The notes under the pieces: model-generated
Database searches by the model: none
What the model was told of the DNA's origin: nothing
The model's input: only the letters and a program-made list of their open reading frames with translations
DNA from: Locusta migratoria
Lineage: Eukaryota; Arthropoda; Insecta; Orthoptera; Acrididae
Direction: 5' to 3'
Assembly (NCBI GenBank): GCA_026315105.1
Contig: CM048746.1
Coordinates: 567,514,583 to 567,578,582 of the forward strand
DNA length: 64,000 nucleotides
Position numbers and translations under genes: made by a program
In this document: piece after piece, positions 21,220-32,700 of the stretch
Position numbering within the stretch: the first letter of the stretch is position 1
Layout of the letters: each line of letters opens with the position of its first letter

Positions 21220-22735
21220 ATGAAACGAGCAATAAATACCATGAGCGGTCGCAAAAATGCCGTTTCTAAGTTAGGAACAAGTAAGGATGCAACAGCATAC
21301 GACCCTAAGACGTTCCCTTCTCTGGCTACGCCATGGGAAGAGTGCAAAGCTTTACACAGTTCCGATCCATACTCGCCGCGATGCGTTGTTTTTTCCCCGA
21401 CTGATGGAGACTCTTTCTTGTCCACCAAACCACAGTTTTTTGTTGACCATCTCGAGGACAAGTATGGTGAGGTGGAGTCTTTCTTGAAAATGAGAAGTGC
21501 GGCTGTTATGATACAGACGGCATCCCCAGCCCAGTCCAGGGCATTATTGGCCTGTGACAAGGTGGGTGATATTCCTGTCAGTGTCACGCCCCACAAGCCC
21601 CTCAATATGGCCCAAGTCCGTATCTACCATTGAGACTTATTGTCACAGTCGGATGAAGAGCTACGTACCAACCTGAAATACAGAGGTGCTCACTTTGTCA
21701 GACGTGTTTATAGGGGACCAAAAGATAACAGGGTTGCCACCGGTGCATTCATCCTGGCCTTTGAGGGCGATACACTGCCCGAGAAGGTCAAGGTAATGAG
21801 ATACTGGTGCGACATTACACTGTATGTCCCACCCCCATGAGGTGCTTCAGGTGCTGGAAGTTTGGGCATATGTCCTCCTGGTGCACTTCTAGCCCTGTGT
21901 GCAGGGGATATGAACGTCCATCTCATCTGGACACCCCTGCACCCCACCTCCTGTCTGTGTGAATTGTAACCAACTGCAACCACAGTGCTCCCCGCGCTGT
22001 AAAATCCTACACAAAGAACGGTAAATTATGGAAATTAAGAGCTTGGACCGGCTTTTGTACAATGAGGCAAGAAAGAAATACGAGTGACTTAATCCGATGA
22101 ATATGAATACCTCCTACGTTGTAGTAACGTCGTCTCCGCGCACTACAGGTATGACACCTACCAAGCTATTGCTTCCTTCTGTGGGCCCTAGAGGCCACAA
22201 AATTACCACTGCTTCCTCGTTAGGTAGGGGCGATACTCCATCTGCTGCTGCAGCACCTCTTTTGGGGGCAACTTCCCCACAACCATCGGGGACACCAGTC
22301 CCCAACCCTCAGCCGGAGAAGCAACAGCTTCCTCTGGCACCTCTCCCTCGGAAGGGGTCATTCAGGACGCTCCCTTCTGGGGAGTCCCAGGGTGCACCAG
22401 GGGATCCCAGCCTTTGGCTGAATGATCTGAATCCTGCTGGTCGAAGGGCTTCTGGCTCTTAGAAGGTCCCTGATGCCACTCTCGTGAAGTCCTCCCAGCC
22501 CTTAACACCAAAAGGCCAGCGAGAGGGCAAAAAGAAAGTAAAGAAGAAGAAGACGGACACAAAGGAGGACTCCTCGGCGATTCGGAAGGAGCGCTCAATC
22601 ACATTTTCGGCCTCTGCAGATGAGGTGGACATCCTGGCGTCACCTGAGGATCTTGCCATACTTGTGTCGCCAGAACCGATGGTTCTGGATCCTGCGGAGT
22701 TGGCAGCAGGTGGCCCTGGTGAACAACCATTTAAC
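21220..22735 (+). pseudogene. Element F ORF1: gag-like protein
   Basis: It starts MKRAINTMSG at 21220. The core carries FFVDHLEDKYGEVESFLKMRS near 21437 and IPVSVTPHKPLNMAQ near 21570. An in-frame TGA sits at 21631-21633, and the frame then continues through GAFILAFEGDTLPEKVKVM near 21746. A shift near 21835 takes the zinc-knuckle region (RCFRCWKFGHMSSWC) out of frame, and later Cys positions are degraded. The Lys/Ser/Pro tail continues to about 22735 in further frames. It is the most eroded of the gag copies with a full 5' end. Confidence 0.82.
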
Positions 22736-22767
22736 CCCTTAAATGATGGATATTCAGCACGCTGCAA

Positions 22768-25700
22768 AAGGGGATCTTGCAGTGGAATTGCGGCGGGTTT
22801 TTCCGCCATCTGGCTGAGCTGCGGCAATTAATCTGCCACTTCCCTGCTATCTGTCTCGCCTTGCAGGAAACGTGGTTCCCCGTCGAGAGGACCCCCAGCC
22901 CTCCGAGGCTATCGGAGCTATTTCAAGAACCGAAACACATAAAACAGAGTTTCTGGCGACGTCTGTGTTTATGTCCACACTTCTGTCCCCAGTGCTGCTG
23001 TGCCTCTGCAAACACTTCTAGAGGCAGTCGCTCTACGGCTCCAGTTATTAAAAGATTTTACCATCTGCTCTGTCTACCTTCCACCAGATGATGCCGTCTC
23101 TTCCATAGACATCACTGCTTTGGTCGCCGAACTTCCCCCACCCTTTCTTCTTTTGGGGGATTTCAATGCCCACACACTCTGTGGGGGGGCGCACAGACCT
23201 CGGCCTGGGGTAGGGATGTTGAGTCGCTGCTGTCAGACCAGAATCTCTGTCTCCTAAACACCGGTGCCCCTCCCCCCTTCAGTACAGCGCATGGTACTTC
23301 TTCTGCAATAGACTTGTCTGTCTGCAGCCCTGGCCTTCTTCCACATCTCACCTGGAGGGTCCATGACGACCTGTGTGGTATCGACCATTTTCCTATCTTC
23401 CTGTTGCTCCCACAGTGTTCGGCTGCCGACTGCCTGCCTTGCTGGTCCCTCCATAGGCCTGACTGGCCAGCTTATTCCTCAGCTTCTGTGATATCCTCTA
23501 CCTTTGTGGCTGATGTTGATGCCACCATTCAGCAGTTCACAGAGGCCGTCGTTTCTGCAGCCGAAAACTCTGTTCCCACCACATCCAATTCGCTCCATTG
23601 TACATTGGTGCCCTGGTGGAACCGGAGATTGCTGAGGCCATCTGGGAATGTCAGCGAGCACTACAGCGCCACCGACGCCATCCTTGTGTTGAACATCTCG
23701 TAGCCTTCAAGCGTCTCTGGGCACAGGCCTGGCGACTGATACAAGAAAGTAAGAGGGCTTCCTGGGAGAAGTACGTCACCTCCATTGGTTCGCACGCTTC
23801 TCCTTTCGATGTGTGGTCGCGAGTTCGACGCCTCCTTGGGCACCACCCACCGGCGGGAATTCCGTGTTTCCTCGTCCAGGTTATGCTCTGAACTGACCCT
23901 GTCGCCGTCGCTGAACACCTGGCAGATCATTTGGCACGCACCTCAGATACTGCAGCATATGGTGCAGACTTTCGCGCCCTTAAAGGGCGAGCAGAGAGCC
24001 ATCTGATTTCCTTCCGAACGCGACGTCAGGAACCATACAACGTCCCATTCACCGAGTAGGAGTTTGAAGGTGCCCTTGCTGCATGCCCAGATACCTCCCC
24101 TGGACCCGATCGCATTCACAGTCAGTTCCTCTGACACCTATCAGCGGACGCCAAGAGCTAACTTCTCGCCCTGCTTAATCGAATATGGCTGGCAGGAAAG
24201 CAGTATCATTCCGGTGATTAAGCCTGGGGCGGATCTGCAGGTGGCTGATAGTTACCGCCCGATCAGCCTCACCAACGTTCCATGCAAGCTCCTCAAATGG
24301 TTGGTGAGTCAGAGGCTCATGTGGATCCTCGAGGACTGGGGACTTTTGCTGCAACACCAGGGTGGGTTTCGTCTAGGCCGCTTTTCTATCGACAATCTTG
24401 TGTCACTGGAGTAGGCCATCCGTACAGCATTTAGTCGCCGCGAACACCTGGTTGCCATATTCTTCAACCTGCGGAAAGCGTACGACACTACCTGGCGCTA
24501 CCGTATCCTGTCTACGCTGTACGACTGGGGTTTACAGGGTCCGCTTCCCATATTTATTCACAATTTCCTGGCGTTGCGTTCTTTTAGAGTTCGTGTTGGT
24601 TCTTGTTTTAGCTCACCTCATTGTCAAGAGAATGGAGTCCCACAGGGTTCCGTTCTCAGTGTCCCTTTATTTTTAGTCGCTATCAACAGCCTTGCGGCGG
24701 TCGTGGGGTCATCGGTATCCACTTCCTTGTATGCCGATGACTTCTGCATGTATTTCAGCTCCACCAGCATCAGTGTTTCTGAACGTCGGTTGCAACTAGC
24801 CATTCAAAAGGCGCAGTCGTGGGCATTTGCCCACGGTTTTCAGTTCTCTGCGTCGAAGACCCAGGTAATGCATTTCTGCCGACATTGGGCGGTACACCTT
24901 TATTTAGCTGGAGACCTGCTACATGTCGTCGAAACACACAAATTTCTAGGCATGCTGTTCGACAACCGTCTCACCTGGGTGCAACACTTTCACCAGCTGA
25001 AACGAAAGTGCTGGCAACACCTCAACATCCTACGTTGTCTCAGCCACACTGTTTGGGGAGCCTCACACCCAACGCTCCTGCAACTTTACAAGGCACTCAT
25101 TCAGTCACGCATAGACTATGGCTGCATAGTCTACAATTCGGCATTGCCTTCAGCACTGCAGGCGTTGGACCCAATTTTACACTGTGGTGTTCGTTTGGCG
25201 ACAGGGGCTTTTCGTACAAGCCCTGTGACAAGCCTCCTCGTCGAAACTGTGGTCCTCCCGCTGTGATTCCGTAGGCAACACCTGCTAACCTCTTACACTG
25301 CACATTTTCAGGCCTCGCCGCTTCCACCCGAACCGCCGGCTCCTTTTTCCAGATGCTGCCCTACCTATTCCTCCACAACGGCCCAGGTCGGGTTACCCGA
25401 TCTCAGTCCATGTTCATATCCTTCTTTCGTCTCTCACATCCTATCCATTACCTACCGCTTTCCACTATTCCTATCACACCCCTCCTTGGTCCATTACTCG
25501 TTTGCAGCTCTGTCTTGACCTGTCCCATGCATCGAAGGCCTCTGTTTCTCCCATACATCTCCGTCACCAGTTTCTGCAAATGCTCGAGCCGTTCTGTGCC
25601 GCAGACACCATTTACACAGATGGTTCCGTAGTAGATGGCCGTGCTGGGTATGTGTTTCTACATGACAACCACGTGGAACAGCACTCTCTGCCCTGTGAGA

Positions 25701-26403
25701 GTAGCATCTTCTCCGCCGGGCTGGTCGCCATTCTCAGAGCTCTACAACATCTCAAAGTCTGCCCCAGGGGGTCATTTGTCATCTGTACTGACTCCCTGAG
25801 TGGCTTACAAGCGATCGACCAGTGTTTTGGCACCCAATAGTGCGGTCAATCCAGGATACTGTTCACTCCCTATGCCAATCAGGCCGTTCTGTGGTCTTTG
25901 TGTGGACCCCGTGCCATGTTGGCATACCAGGGAATGAACATGTTACTAGATTGGCCAAGCAGGCCACTATGGGACCACCTCTCAATAATGGCATCACGGA
26001 ACCGGATGTCAAACTGGTGTTGCACCGGAAGGTGCGCGAGGCTTGGAGTACCGAGTGGGCTACGCCGGATGCACCAAATGAGCTTCGGGCAGTGAAACTG
26101 TCCACAGCCTTGTGGAAATCTTCACTGCGGCTAATTTGCCGAGATTCAGTCGTCCTCTGCCGCCTCCATATTGGACACACGTGGTTAACCCACGGGTATC
26201 TCCTACAGCGTGAGGCTCCACCCGTGTGTTGATGTGGTGCAGTGTTGACAGTGGCTCATCTTCTGGTGGACTGTACCTTTTTAACCGCATTGCGGCAATC
26301 TCTTAATATTCCAGACGCGCTGTCTTTAGCATTAGGAGACGACGCCTCTATGGCTAACGCAGTTTTAAGTTTTATCCTCGCTGTTGGTTTTTATGACTCT
26401 ATC
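22768..26403 (+). pseudogene. Element F ORF2: EN, RT, RNase H, C-terminal region
   Basis: The EN opens with LQWNCGGFFRHLAEL (22770-22820) and LQETWFPVERTP (22862-22895). GDFNAH is near 23157 and DHFPIF near 23383. RT: KPGADLQVADSYRPISLTN near 24220, NGVPQGSVLS near 24630 and YADD at 24730-24741. The motif A Asp of FFDLRKAYDT is changed to Asn here (FFNLRKAYDT near 24460). RNase H shows YTDGSVVDGRAGYVF near 25613 and CTDSLSGLQ near 25783; the active-site Glu block TAELV is altered to SAGLV near 25713. The C-terminal region CRLHIGHTWLTHGYLL is near 26157. Frameshifts and stops occur throughout, for example near 23890, 24054, 24412, 25266 and 26231. Confidence 0.85.
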
Positions 26404-26811
26404 TAACGGTGGGTGCTGTAGCCTGATATCATAGGCCACCACCAATCCCGCTTATTACCTTTTCACGCCCTTAGGGGTTCTTAGTGTGTGCAGTATGGCT
26501 GGCTCATCCTGTTTTTTCTTTGTGATCAGCCAGCCAAGGTACTCTGCTATCCAGTTTTATTCGTGACTTTATTGTACCAATTCTGTGTGTCTTAGTTTTG
26601 TATTGCCAGTGGCTTGTCCATTGTCAACCTGTCCCTTATATGCATTGTCATTTTCAGAGCATTGTTTTCTCTTTACTTTATTGACAGTTGACTCTCAGCT
26701 AGGAACAGGGGACTGATAACCTACCTGTTTAGCCCCCTTACAACAACAACAACAACAACAACCACCACCACCACCAATAACAACAACAACAACAACGACG
26801 ACGACGACGAC
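26404..26811 (+). other. Element F 3' UTR and composite triplet tail
   Basis: There is no gene. The 3' UTR is close to that of G (32352-32700). The tail mixes CAA, CCA and CGA triplets over about 70 bp. The CGA part may be simple-sequence target DNA or later slippage. Confidence 0.75.
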
Positions 26812-27584
26812 ACGCCCCTCCACCGTCTCGACGTCGCCGCCAGACTCTTGCGGCTGCGGCCGCGCCCGCTTCTCGCACGCTTCTTCTTCTGATTTTCGAT
26901 TCAGCGGCGGCAGCGTCGGCTCGATATTCAGTCCCAGCGTCGCGACACCCACCACCGCCCTGCACGTGCAGCAGCTGTTTGAGGTACCGCACCACCTCCT
27001 CCTCCTTGGCGCGCCGTCGTCCAACTGCTGCTGCTACCGCTGTTGTTGGTGGTCTCGTTCTTGTTGTTGCTGCTGTCGATTCTTATTCCCGGAATCCAAA
27101 CCCTTGCGGCGAGCCACTTCTTCCGCGTGCGCTGCGGCGCGATGCGCAGACTTCTTGCTGTGATTCCTCTTCCCTTCCGACTGCGCGGGTTGGAGTCCCG
27201 TGATGGCGACAAGCTGCCGTCTCGACTCCGAGACTCGTCCGAACTCACGCTGCTGGACCGAGAGGCGTGGCCGCCCTGGCCGGTGTCCTTCTCCCGTGGC
27301 TGCTTCGGCGCAGAGTCCTGGGACGAGGGGGTAGTAGTTGTCAGATGATGAATTCCGCCATCACAGGTAGAGTTGGAGGGAGCATATCTTGCATGGGTTC
27401 TGATCAACTGTCGACAGGTGTAACAGTCGCGGAAGCCGATGGAAGCGCCGCAACATCGCCAGTTGCAGAAACCTGCGTCGCATCCGAAATCACGTCCACC
27501 GCCGCAGACGTCGACGCGCCCACGTTGACGTCGTGATGTTGAACATCTTCCACAGCCGGGGTGTCGACCGCCGCTGCGGCGTCG
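26812..27584 (-). pseudogene. Element E: gag (ORF1) C-terminal part of an L1/Tx1-like LINE
   Basis: This is GC-rich minus-strand coding text. One frame (27587 down to 26928) has a Ser/Arg/Asp-rich stretch, SRSSSVSSDESRSRDG, and RKGRGITARS. Another (27601 down to 27404) has Val/Ala/Ser/Thr-rich text. Both resemble the tail of the element H gag (34965 down to 34351), which has SRSRGPSADGHRDRRYRS and a Val/Ser/Pro-rich stretch. It has no recognisable catalytic domain, and the frame is broken. The 5' part is missing because element G abuts at 27585. It is called a gag remnant by position and composition. Confidence 0.6.
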
Positions 27585-28652
27585 CATTTCATCCGCCGCA
27601 TCTATAGGGGTCCGAAGGACAAGAGGGTTGCCACCGGTGCCTTCATCTTGGCTTTCGAGGGCGATTCATTGCCTGAGAAGGTCAAGGTGATGGTCTACCG
27701 GGTCGACGTAAAGCCCTATGTTCCTCCCCCTATGCGCTGCTTCAAGTGCTGGAGGTTTGGGCACATGTCCTCCCGATGTGATGCCAACTCAACAAGTCGG
27801 GAGTGTGGGCGTGCATCCCACCCGGACGCCCCCTGTACCCCGCCTCCAGTTTGCGTCAATTGCAACCAGCAGCATCCTCCGTGTTCTCCCAACTGCTCTG
27901 TACTCCACAAGGAGTGTAAGATCATGGAGTACAAGACCTTGGACCGGCTGACATATGCCGAGTCCAGGCGCAAGTACGCAAAACTCCACCCAGTGACCAT
28001 GACGACCCCATACTCAACAGTAGCTTTATCGTCGATCCCCACAGTTGCTAAACCACAGAGTGCACCACCAATGCCAGCGGGCCCCCAGGCCCGACCCACT
28101 CCACCTGCCCCCTTGACAGTTGAGGGCCCAACACCTTCGGTTGCTCCCACACTATTCACGTTGGGAGCAACAGATAAGCCATCACAGGGGACGTCGGTCC
28201 CCACCCCACAGCCGGAGAAACAACAGCCTTCTCCGGCTCCTCTCGCCCAGAAGGGGTCCCACGGGACACTCCCTTCCGAGGCTTCTCTTCGTGGGAAAGT
28301 GGATCCCGGCCGATGGCTGAAGGATCCCGCGGCTGCTGATCGAAGGGCCTCCACCTCTTCGTCGGCACCTGCAGCCCCTGTTGAGAAGCCGCCAAGGCCC
28401 TTAACACCCAAGGGCCAGCGAGAGGGTAAAAAGAAAGAGAAGAAGAAAAAGGATTCTTTGGTGGCTTCCAAGCCACCCACACCCGCATCCTCTGCCTCAG
28501 AGGATGAGGTCGAGATCCTCGCTTCCGCTGAGGATCTCGCGCTCCTTGATTCACTCGACCATAGGAGATCTGCACAACCGGAATCAACTGATTCTATGGT
28601 CATAAATTCTGTTGAGCCTGACCATCAGGCAGCAGGCGCTCCTATGGAATGA
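27585..28652 (+). pseudogene. Element G ORF1 (partial): gag-like protein with CCHC knuckles
   Basis: It is open without a break from the truncation point to TGA at 28650-28652, about 355 residues. It keeps GAFILAFEGDSLPEKVKVM and the first knuckle CFKCWRFGHMSSRC. The second knuckle (SRECGRASHPDAPC) has lost its first Cys (AGT at 27795-27797). The third is CVNCNQQHPPCSPNC. The tail is rich in Pro/Ser/Lys and ends with acidic SASEDEVEILASAEDLALL. It has no start codon of its own at the truncation. ORF2 starts 22 bp after its stop. Confidence 0.88.
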
Positions 28653-28674
28653 TCTTCTTCTTTTCTTTCCTTTT

Positions 28675-31600
28675 ATGGCCTTAGAGCGTGGAGGACATGT
28701 TATCCTCCAGTGGAATTGCGGCGGCTTCTTTAATCACCTGGCTGAGCTGCGACAAATACTGTACAGCTACCCTGCATTTTGTATCGCCCTACAGGAGACA
28801 TGGTTTCCAGCACAGCGGACCCCTGCCCTCCGTGGGTATCGGGGCTACTACCGCAGCAGGACCCTTTACGACAGGGTGTCTGGCGGTGTCTGCCTGTATA
28901 TCCTGGACACTGTCCCCAGTGCCCCCGTGCCACTCACAACCACTCTTGAGGCAGTGGCTGTTAGAATCCGGGCAACACAGGAATTAACTGTCTGCAGCTT
29001 GTACCTTCCTCCGGATGAGGCCGTGTCCTTCAACACCCTTACCGCTCTGGTCTCCCAACTTCCCCCACCATTCCTCCTATTGGGGGACTTCAACGCCCAC
29101 AACCCTTTGTGGGGTGGGCTCCAGACCACAGGCCGCGGTAGGGATGTTGAGACATTATTGGCGCACCAAGACCTTTGCCTCCTGAATACAGGTGCCCCCA
29201 TGCATTTTAGCGTGGCACAGGGCACGTATTCAGCGATCGACCTCTCCGTCTGTAGCCCCAGCCTTCGACCACACCTCGGTTGGCGTGTGCATGAGGACCT
29301 ATGTGGCAGTGACCACTTTCCAATCTTTGTGTCGCTCCTGCGGTACCAAGCTGCAGACAGCTTACCCCGTTGGTGTCTCCATAGGGCTGATTGGACTGTG
29401 TATGCTTCAACTGCTGTCATTGCTCCACAGCTGCCAGATGACATTGACAACACAGTCCAGCAGGTGACTAATAGTATTGTCATGGCCGCTGAGGCGGCAG
29501 TTCCACAAACCACCGGTTCCACTAGGCGTAGGTCCGTGCCTTGGTGGACACCGGAGATTGCTGAGGCCATCCGGGAACGTCGGCGAGCGCTCCAGCGCCA
29601 TCGACGCCACCCATCCGTGGAGAATTTGGTGGCCTCTAAACGGCTCCGTGCGCGTGCTCGACGACTCGTACAGCAGAGTAAGCAGGATTCCTGGGAGCGG
29701 TATGTAGCCAGTATCGGCTCCCGCACCTCCCTGACTAAGGTATGGATGCAAGTCCGACGCGTCTTCGGATACCGCCCGCCGACAGGAATCCCATCCCTCA
29801 CCATCCAGGGTGTGCTCTGCACGCTCCCGACAGCTGTCGCCGAGCACATGGCAGACCACTATGCACAATGCTCTGCGACTGCCATGTACAGTGCTGACAG
29901 CGGAAACAGCTCTCTTTCCGCACTCGTCGTCGGGAAATATACAACGACCCGTTTACCGAGTGGGAGTTCCGAACTGCCCTTGCTGCGTGTCCTGATACAA
30001 CTCCAGGACCTGATAGGATTCACGGCCAATTCCTCCGACACCTTTCACCAGAGTTTCAACGCCGCATTCTCGCCCTGTTTAACCATCTATGGGCAGAGGG
30101 CACTTTCCCGTCGCAGTGGCGGGAAAGCACTATCATCCCGGTGCTGAAACCTGGTGCAGATCCCCTGGTGGCTGACAATTACCGTCCGATCAGCCTCACC
30201 AACGTTCTCTGCAAGCTCTTCGAACGTATGGTGAGTCGGCGGCTTATGTGGATCCTTGAAGAGCGCGGACTCCTTGCTCCACAACAAGGGGGCTTTCGCT
30301 GGGGCCGTTCTACCATTGACAACCTCGTGTCATTGGAGTCGGCCATTCGCACTGCCTTCGCTAGGCGTGAACATTTAGTTGCTGTATTTTTCGACCTACG
30401 AAAGGCGTATGACACCACCTGGCGCCACCATATTTTAACAACTCTTCATGACTGGGGCCTACGGGGTGCCCTTCCTCTTTTTATTCATAATTTCCTCTCC
30501 CATCGCTCGTTCCGGGTGAGGGTTGGGGCATCTTTTAGCTCCCCACGTATTCAAGAGAACGGTGTCCCACAGGGCTCCGTCCTCAGCGTTCCATTGTTTT
30601 TAGTGGCGATAAATGGTCTTGCTGCGGCTGTGGGGTCATCGGTCAGTTGCTCCCTGTTCGCCGATGACTTCTGCTTGTATTTCAGCTCAGTTAGCATCGG
30701 CGTAGCTGAACGGCGGCTGCAGGGTGCCATCCGAAAGGCCCACTCATGGGCTTCTACTCACGGCTTTCAGTTCTCCGCCCGAAAAACCCGCGTGATGCAC
30801 TTCTGTCGCCGTCGGGTAGTTCACCCTGACCCAGAGCTCTACCTGGGTGGTGGTGAACTACTTCAGGTTGAGGAAACACATCGCTTCCTGGGCATGGTCT
30901 TATATGCCCGGCTGACATGGGTGCCACACCTACGTCAGCTGCGACAGAAGTGTTGGCGGCATTTAAATGTTCTTAGATGCCTCAGCCATACTAGTTGGGG
31001 AGCAGCACGTTCAACCCTTCTTCAGCTCTACAAGTCTCTTATTCTGTCGCGGCTTGATTACGGGAGCTTGGTGTACGACTCAGCAGCCCCTTCTGCCTTG
31101 CGGGTCCTAGACCCCGTTCACCACACAGGCGTGCGGCTCGCAACAGGGGCTTTTCGCATCAGTCCCGTAACAAGCCTTCTAGCTGAAGCTGGTGTTCCCC
31201 CTTTGCGGTATCGCCGGCAACGGTTGCTGGTGAGTTACATTGCCCGGGTTCATGCTTCACCCCGTCATCCGAATCACAGGCTTCTCTTCCCACTTTCTGC
31301 ACTCCCTTCCCCACGACGTCGGCCCAGGTCGGGTCTCCCGATTGCGGTCCACGTCCGTTCCCTTCTCTCCTCACTTGATTCCTTACCCCTTCCTCCACCT
31401 TACCATTACTCCCTCCGTATCCCCCCCTGGAAAATTCCTCGCCTGGAGCTTCGGCTGGACTTGTCCCAGGACTCGAAAGCCTCGATTTCACCACTACTTC
31501 TCCGTCGCCGGTTCCATGCACTGCGTGATACGTTTCACGGAGCGAACATCATCTACACGGACGGTTCTTTGGTCGATGGCCATGCTGGATATGCCTTTAT

Positions 31601-32351
31601 CCATGGTGACCATATCGAACAGCGATCATTGCTTTGTGGAAGCAGCATCTTCACCGCAGAACTGGTCGGTATTTTGAGAGCTCTTGAAGACCTCAGAGCT
31701 CGCCCCAGGGGGTCTTTCGTCATCTGTAGCGACTCCCTGAGTGGCTTACAGGCCCTCGACCAGTTTCTACCGAAACACACTGTGGTGCGAGCCATTCAAG
31801 ATGCTGTCTTTGCCCTTGGCGAGTCAGGCCGTTCTGTCACCTTTGTCTGGACTCCGGGCCACATAGGTATACCGGGCAATGAACGCGTCGATGAGCTGGC
31901 CAAGCAGGCTACTACTTCGCGGTCCCTGGATATTGGCCTCCCAGTTTCCGACCTCCAAACCCAGTTGACCCGCAAGGTCTTAAGGGTTTGGAATTCTGAA
32001 TGGGCAGATTCGACTGAACCGAATAAGCTCCGTGCTATCAAGCCGTCTACTGCTGCATGGAAGACGTCCCTGAGGGCTTCTCGCAGGGAGTCGGTTGTCC
32101 TTTGCCGACTCCGTATTGGGCACACGTGGTTGACCCATGGGTATCTCCTACGCCGTGAGTCCCCGCCCGTGTGTCGATGTGGTGTCGTAATGACAGTGGC
32201 CCATCTTTTGATGGACTGTCCGATTTTAGCCAACCTGCGGCATTCTTTTATTCTTCCAGATGCACTACCCTTAGTTTTAGGTGACGACGCCTCTACGGCT
32301 AACAAAGTTTTACGTTTTATCCGCGCTGCTGGTTTTTATGACTCGATCTAA
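28675..32351 (+). pseudogene. Element G ORF2: EN, RT, RNase H, C-terminal CCHC; one frameshift
   Basis: It starts at ATG 28675 (MALERGGHVILQWNCGGFF) and covers about 1,225 codons. EN has LQETWFPAQRTPALRGYRG, GDFNAHNPLWGG near 29089, YSAIDLSVCS near 29228 and SDHFPIFV near 29308. RT has TPGPDR near 30000, NYRPISLTN near 30177, FFDLRKAYDTTW near 30390, NGVPQGSVLS near 30559 and FADD at 30657-30668. RNase H has IIYTDGSLVDGHAGYAF near 31549, TAELVGILRAL near 31657, CSDSLSGL near 31726 and GHIGIPGNERVDELAKQ. The C-terminal finger is CRCGVVMTVAHLLMDC near 32172. The single visible lesion is a deletion of about 28 nt near 29898 relative to element D, which shifts the frame between EN and RT. All catalytic motifs are intact. 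Confidence 0.93.
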
Positions 32352-32700
32352 CGGTAGGTGCTGTGGCCTGACATCTTAGGCTGCCACCAACCCAGCTTTT
32401 TAACTTTTCACGTCCTTTGGAGTTCTTAGTGTCTGCAGTGTGGCTGGCTCATCCTGTTTTTTCTTTGTGATCAGCCAGCCAACGTACTCTGCTATCCAGT
32501 TTTATTCGTGACATTCTTTTACTAATTGTGTGTGTCTCCATTTTGTATTGTCAGTGACTTGTCTATTGTTAACTTGCCCTTTTGTGCAGTGTCATTTTCA
32601 GGGCGTTGTTTTCTCTTTGACAGTTGACTCTCAGCTAGGAACAGGGGACTGATAACCTAGCTGTTTAGTCCCCTTAAAACAACCAACAACAACAACAACA
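32352..32700 (+). other. Element G 3' UTR, terminal hairpin and CAA tail
   Basis: There is no gene. It is close to the 3' UTR of F. The terminal hairpin has a GATAACC loop, whereas C and D have GATGACC. Confidence 0.85.

Larger units (their letters stand above)
20825..26811 (+). mobile_element. Element F: full-length but decayed I-clade-like LINE inserted in element E
   Basis: A C-run then ACAGGGGCTCAGCATTAC begins the conserved 5' end. The leader, gag, ORF2 and 3' UTR follow. The terminal hairpin is at 26708-26714/26731-26737, with one mismatch. The tail is composite: CAA, CCA, CAA, then CGA repeats (26741-26811). Both flanks are minus-strand pieces of an L1/Tx1-like element, gag on one side and EN on the other, consistent with insertion between its ORFs. 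A TSD is not clear. Confidence 0.88.
27585..32700 (+). mobile_element. Element G: 5'-truncated, best-preserved I-clade-like LINE
   Basis: It starts inside gag at FIRRIYRGPKD, so the leader and gag N-terminus are absent. It then runs through a nearly intact ORF2, a 3' UTR, a terminal hairpin (GGGGACT 32644-32650 / AGTCCCC 32667-32673) and an ACAACCAACAACAAC tail to 32700. 5' truncation is usual for LINE insertions made by target-primed reverse transcription. No TSD is visible, and the two flanks come from different parts of L1/Tx1-like elements. Confidence 0.93.

Noticed and set aside
26741..26811. CRISPR-like or satellite array
   Set aside because: It is a simple triplet tail with no spacers.
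26695..27024. Arg/Cys/Trp-rich small proteins on the minus strand
   Set aside because: They are translations of CAA/CCA/CGA triplet tails and GC-rich gag remnant.
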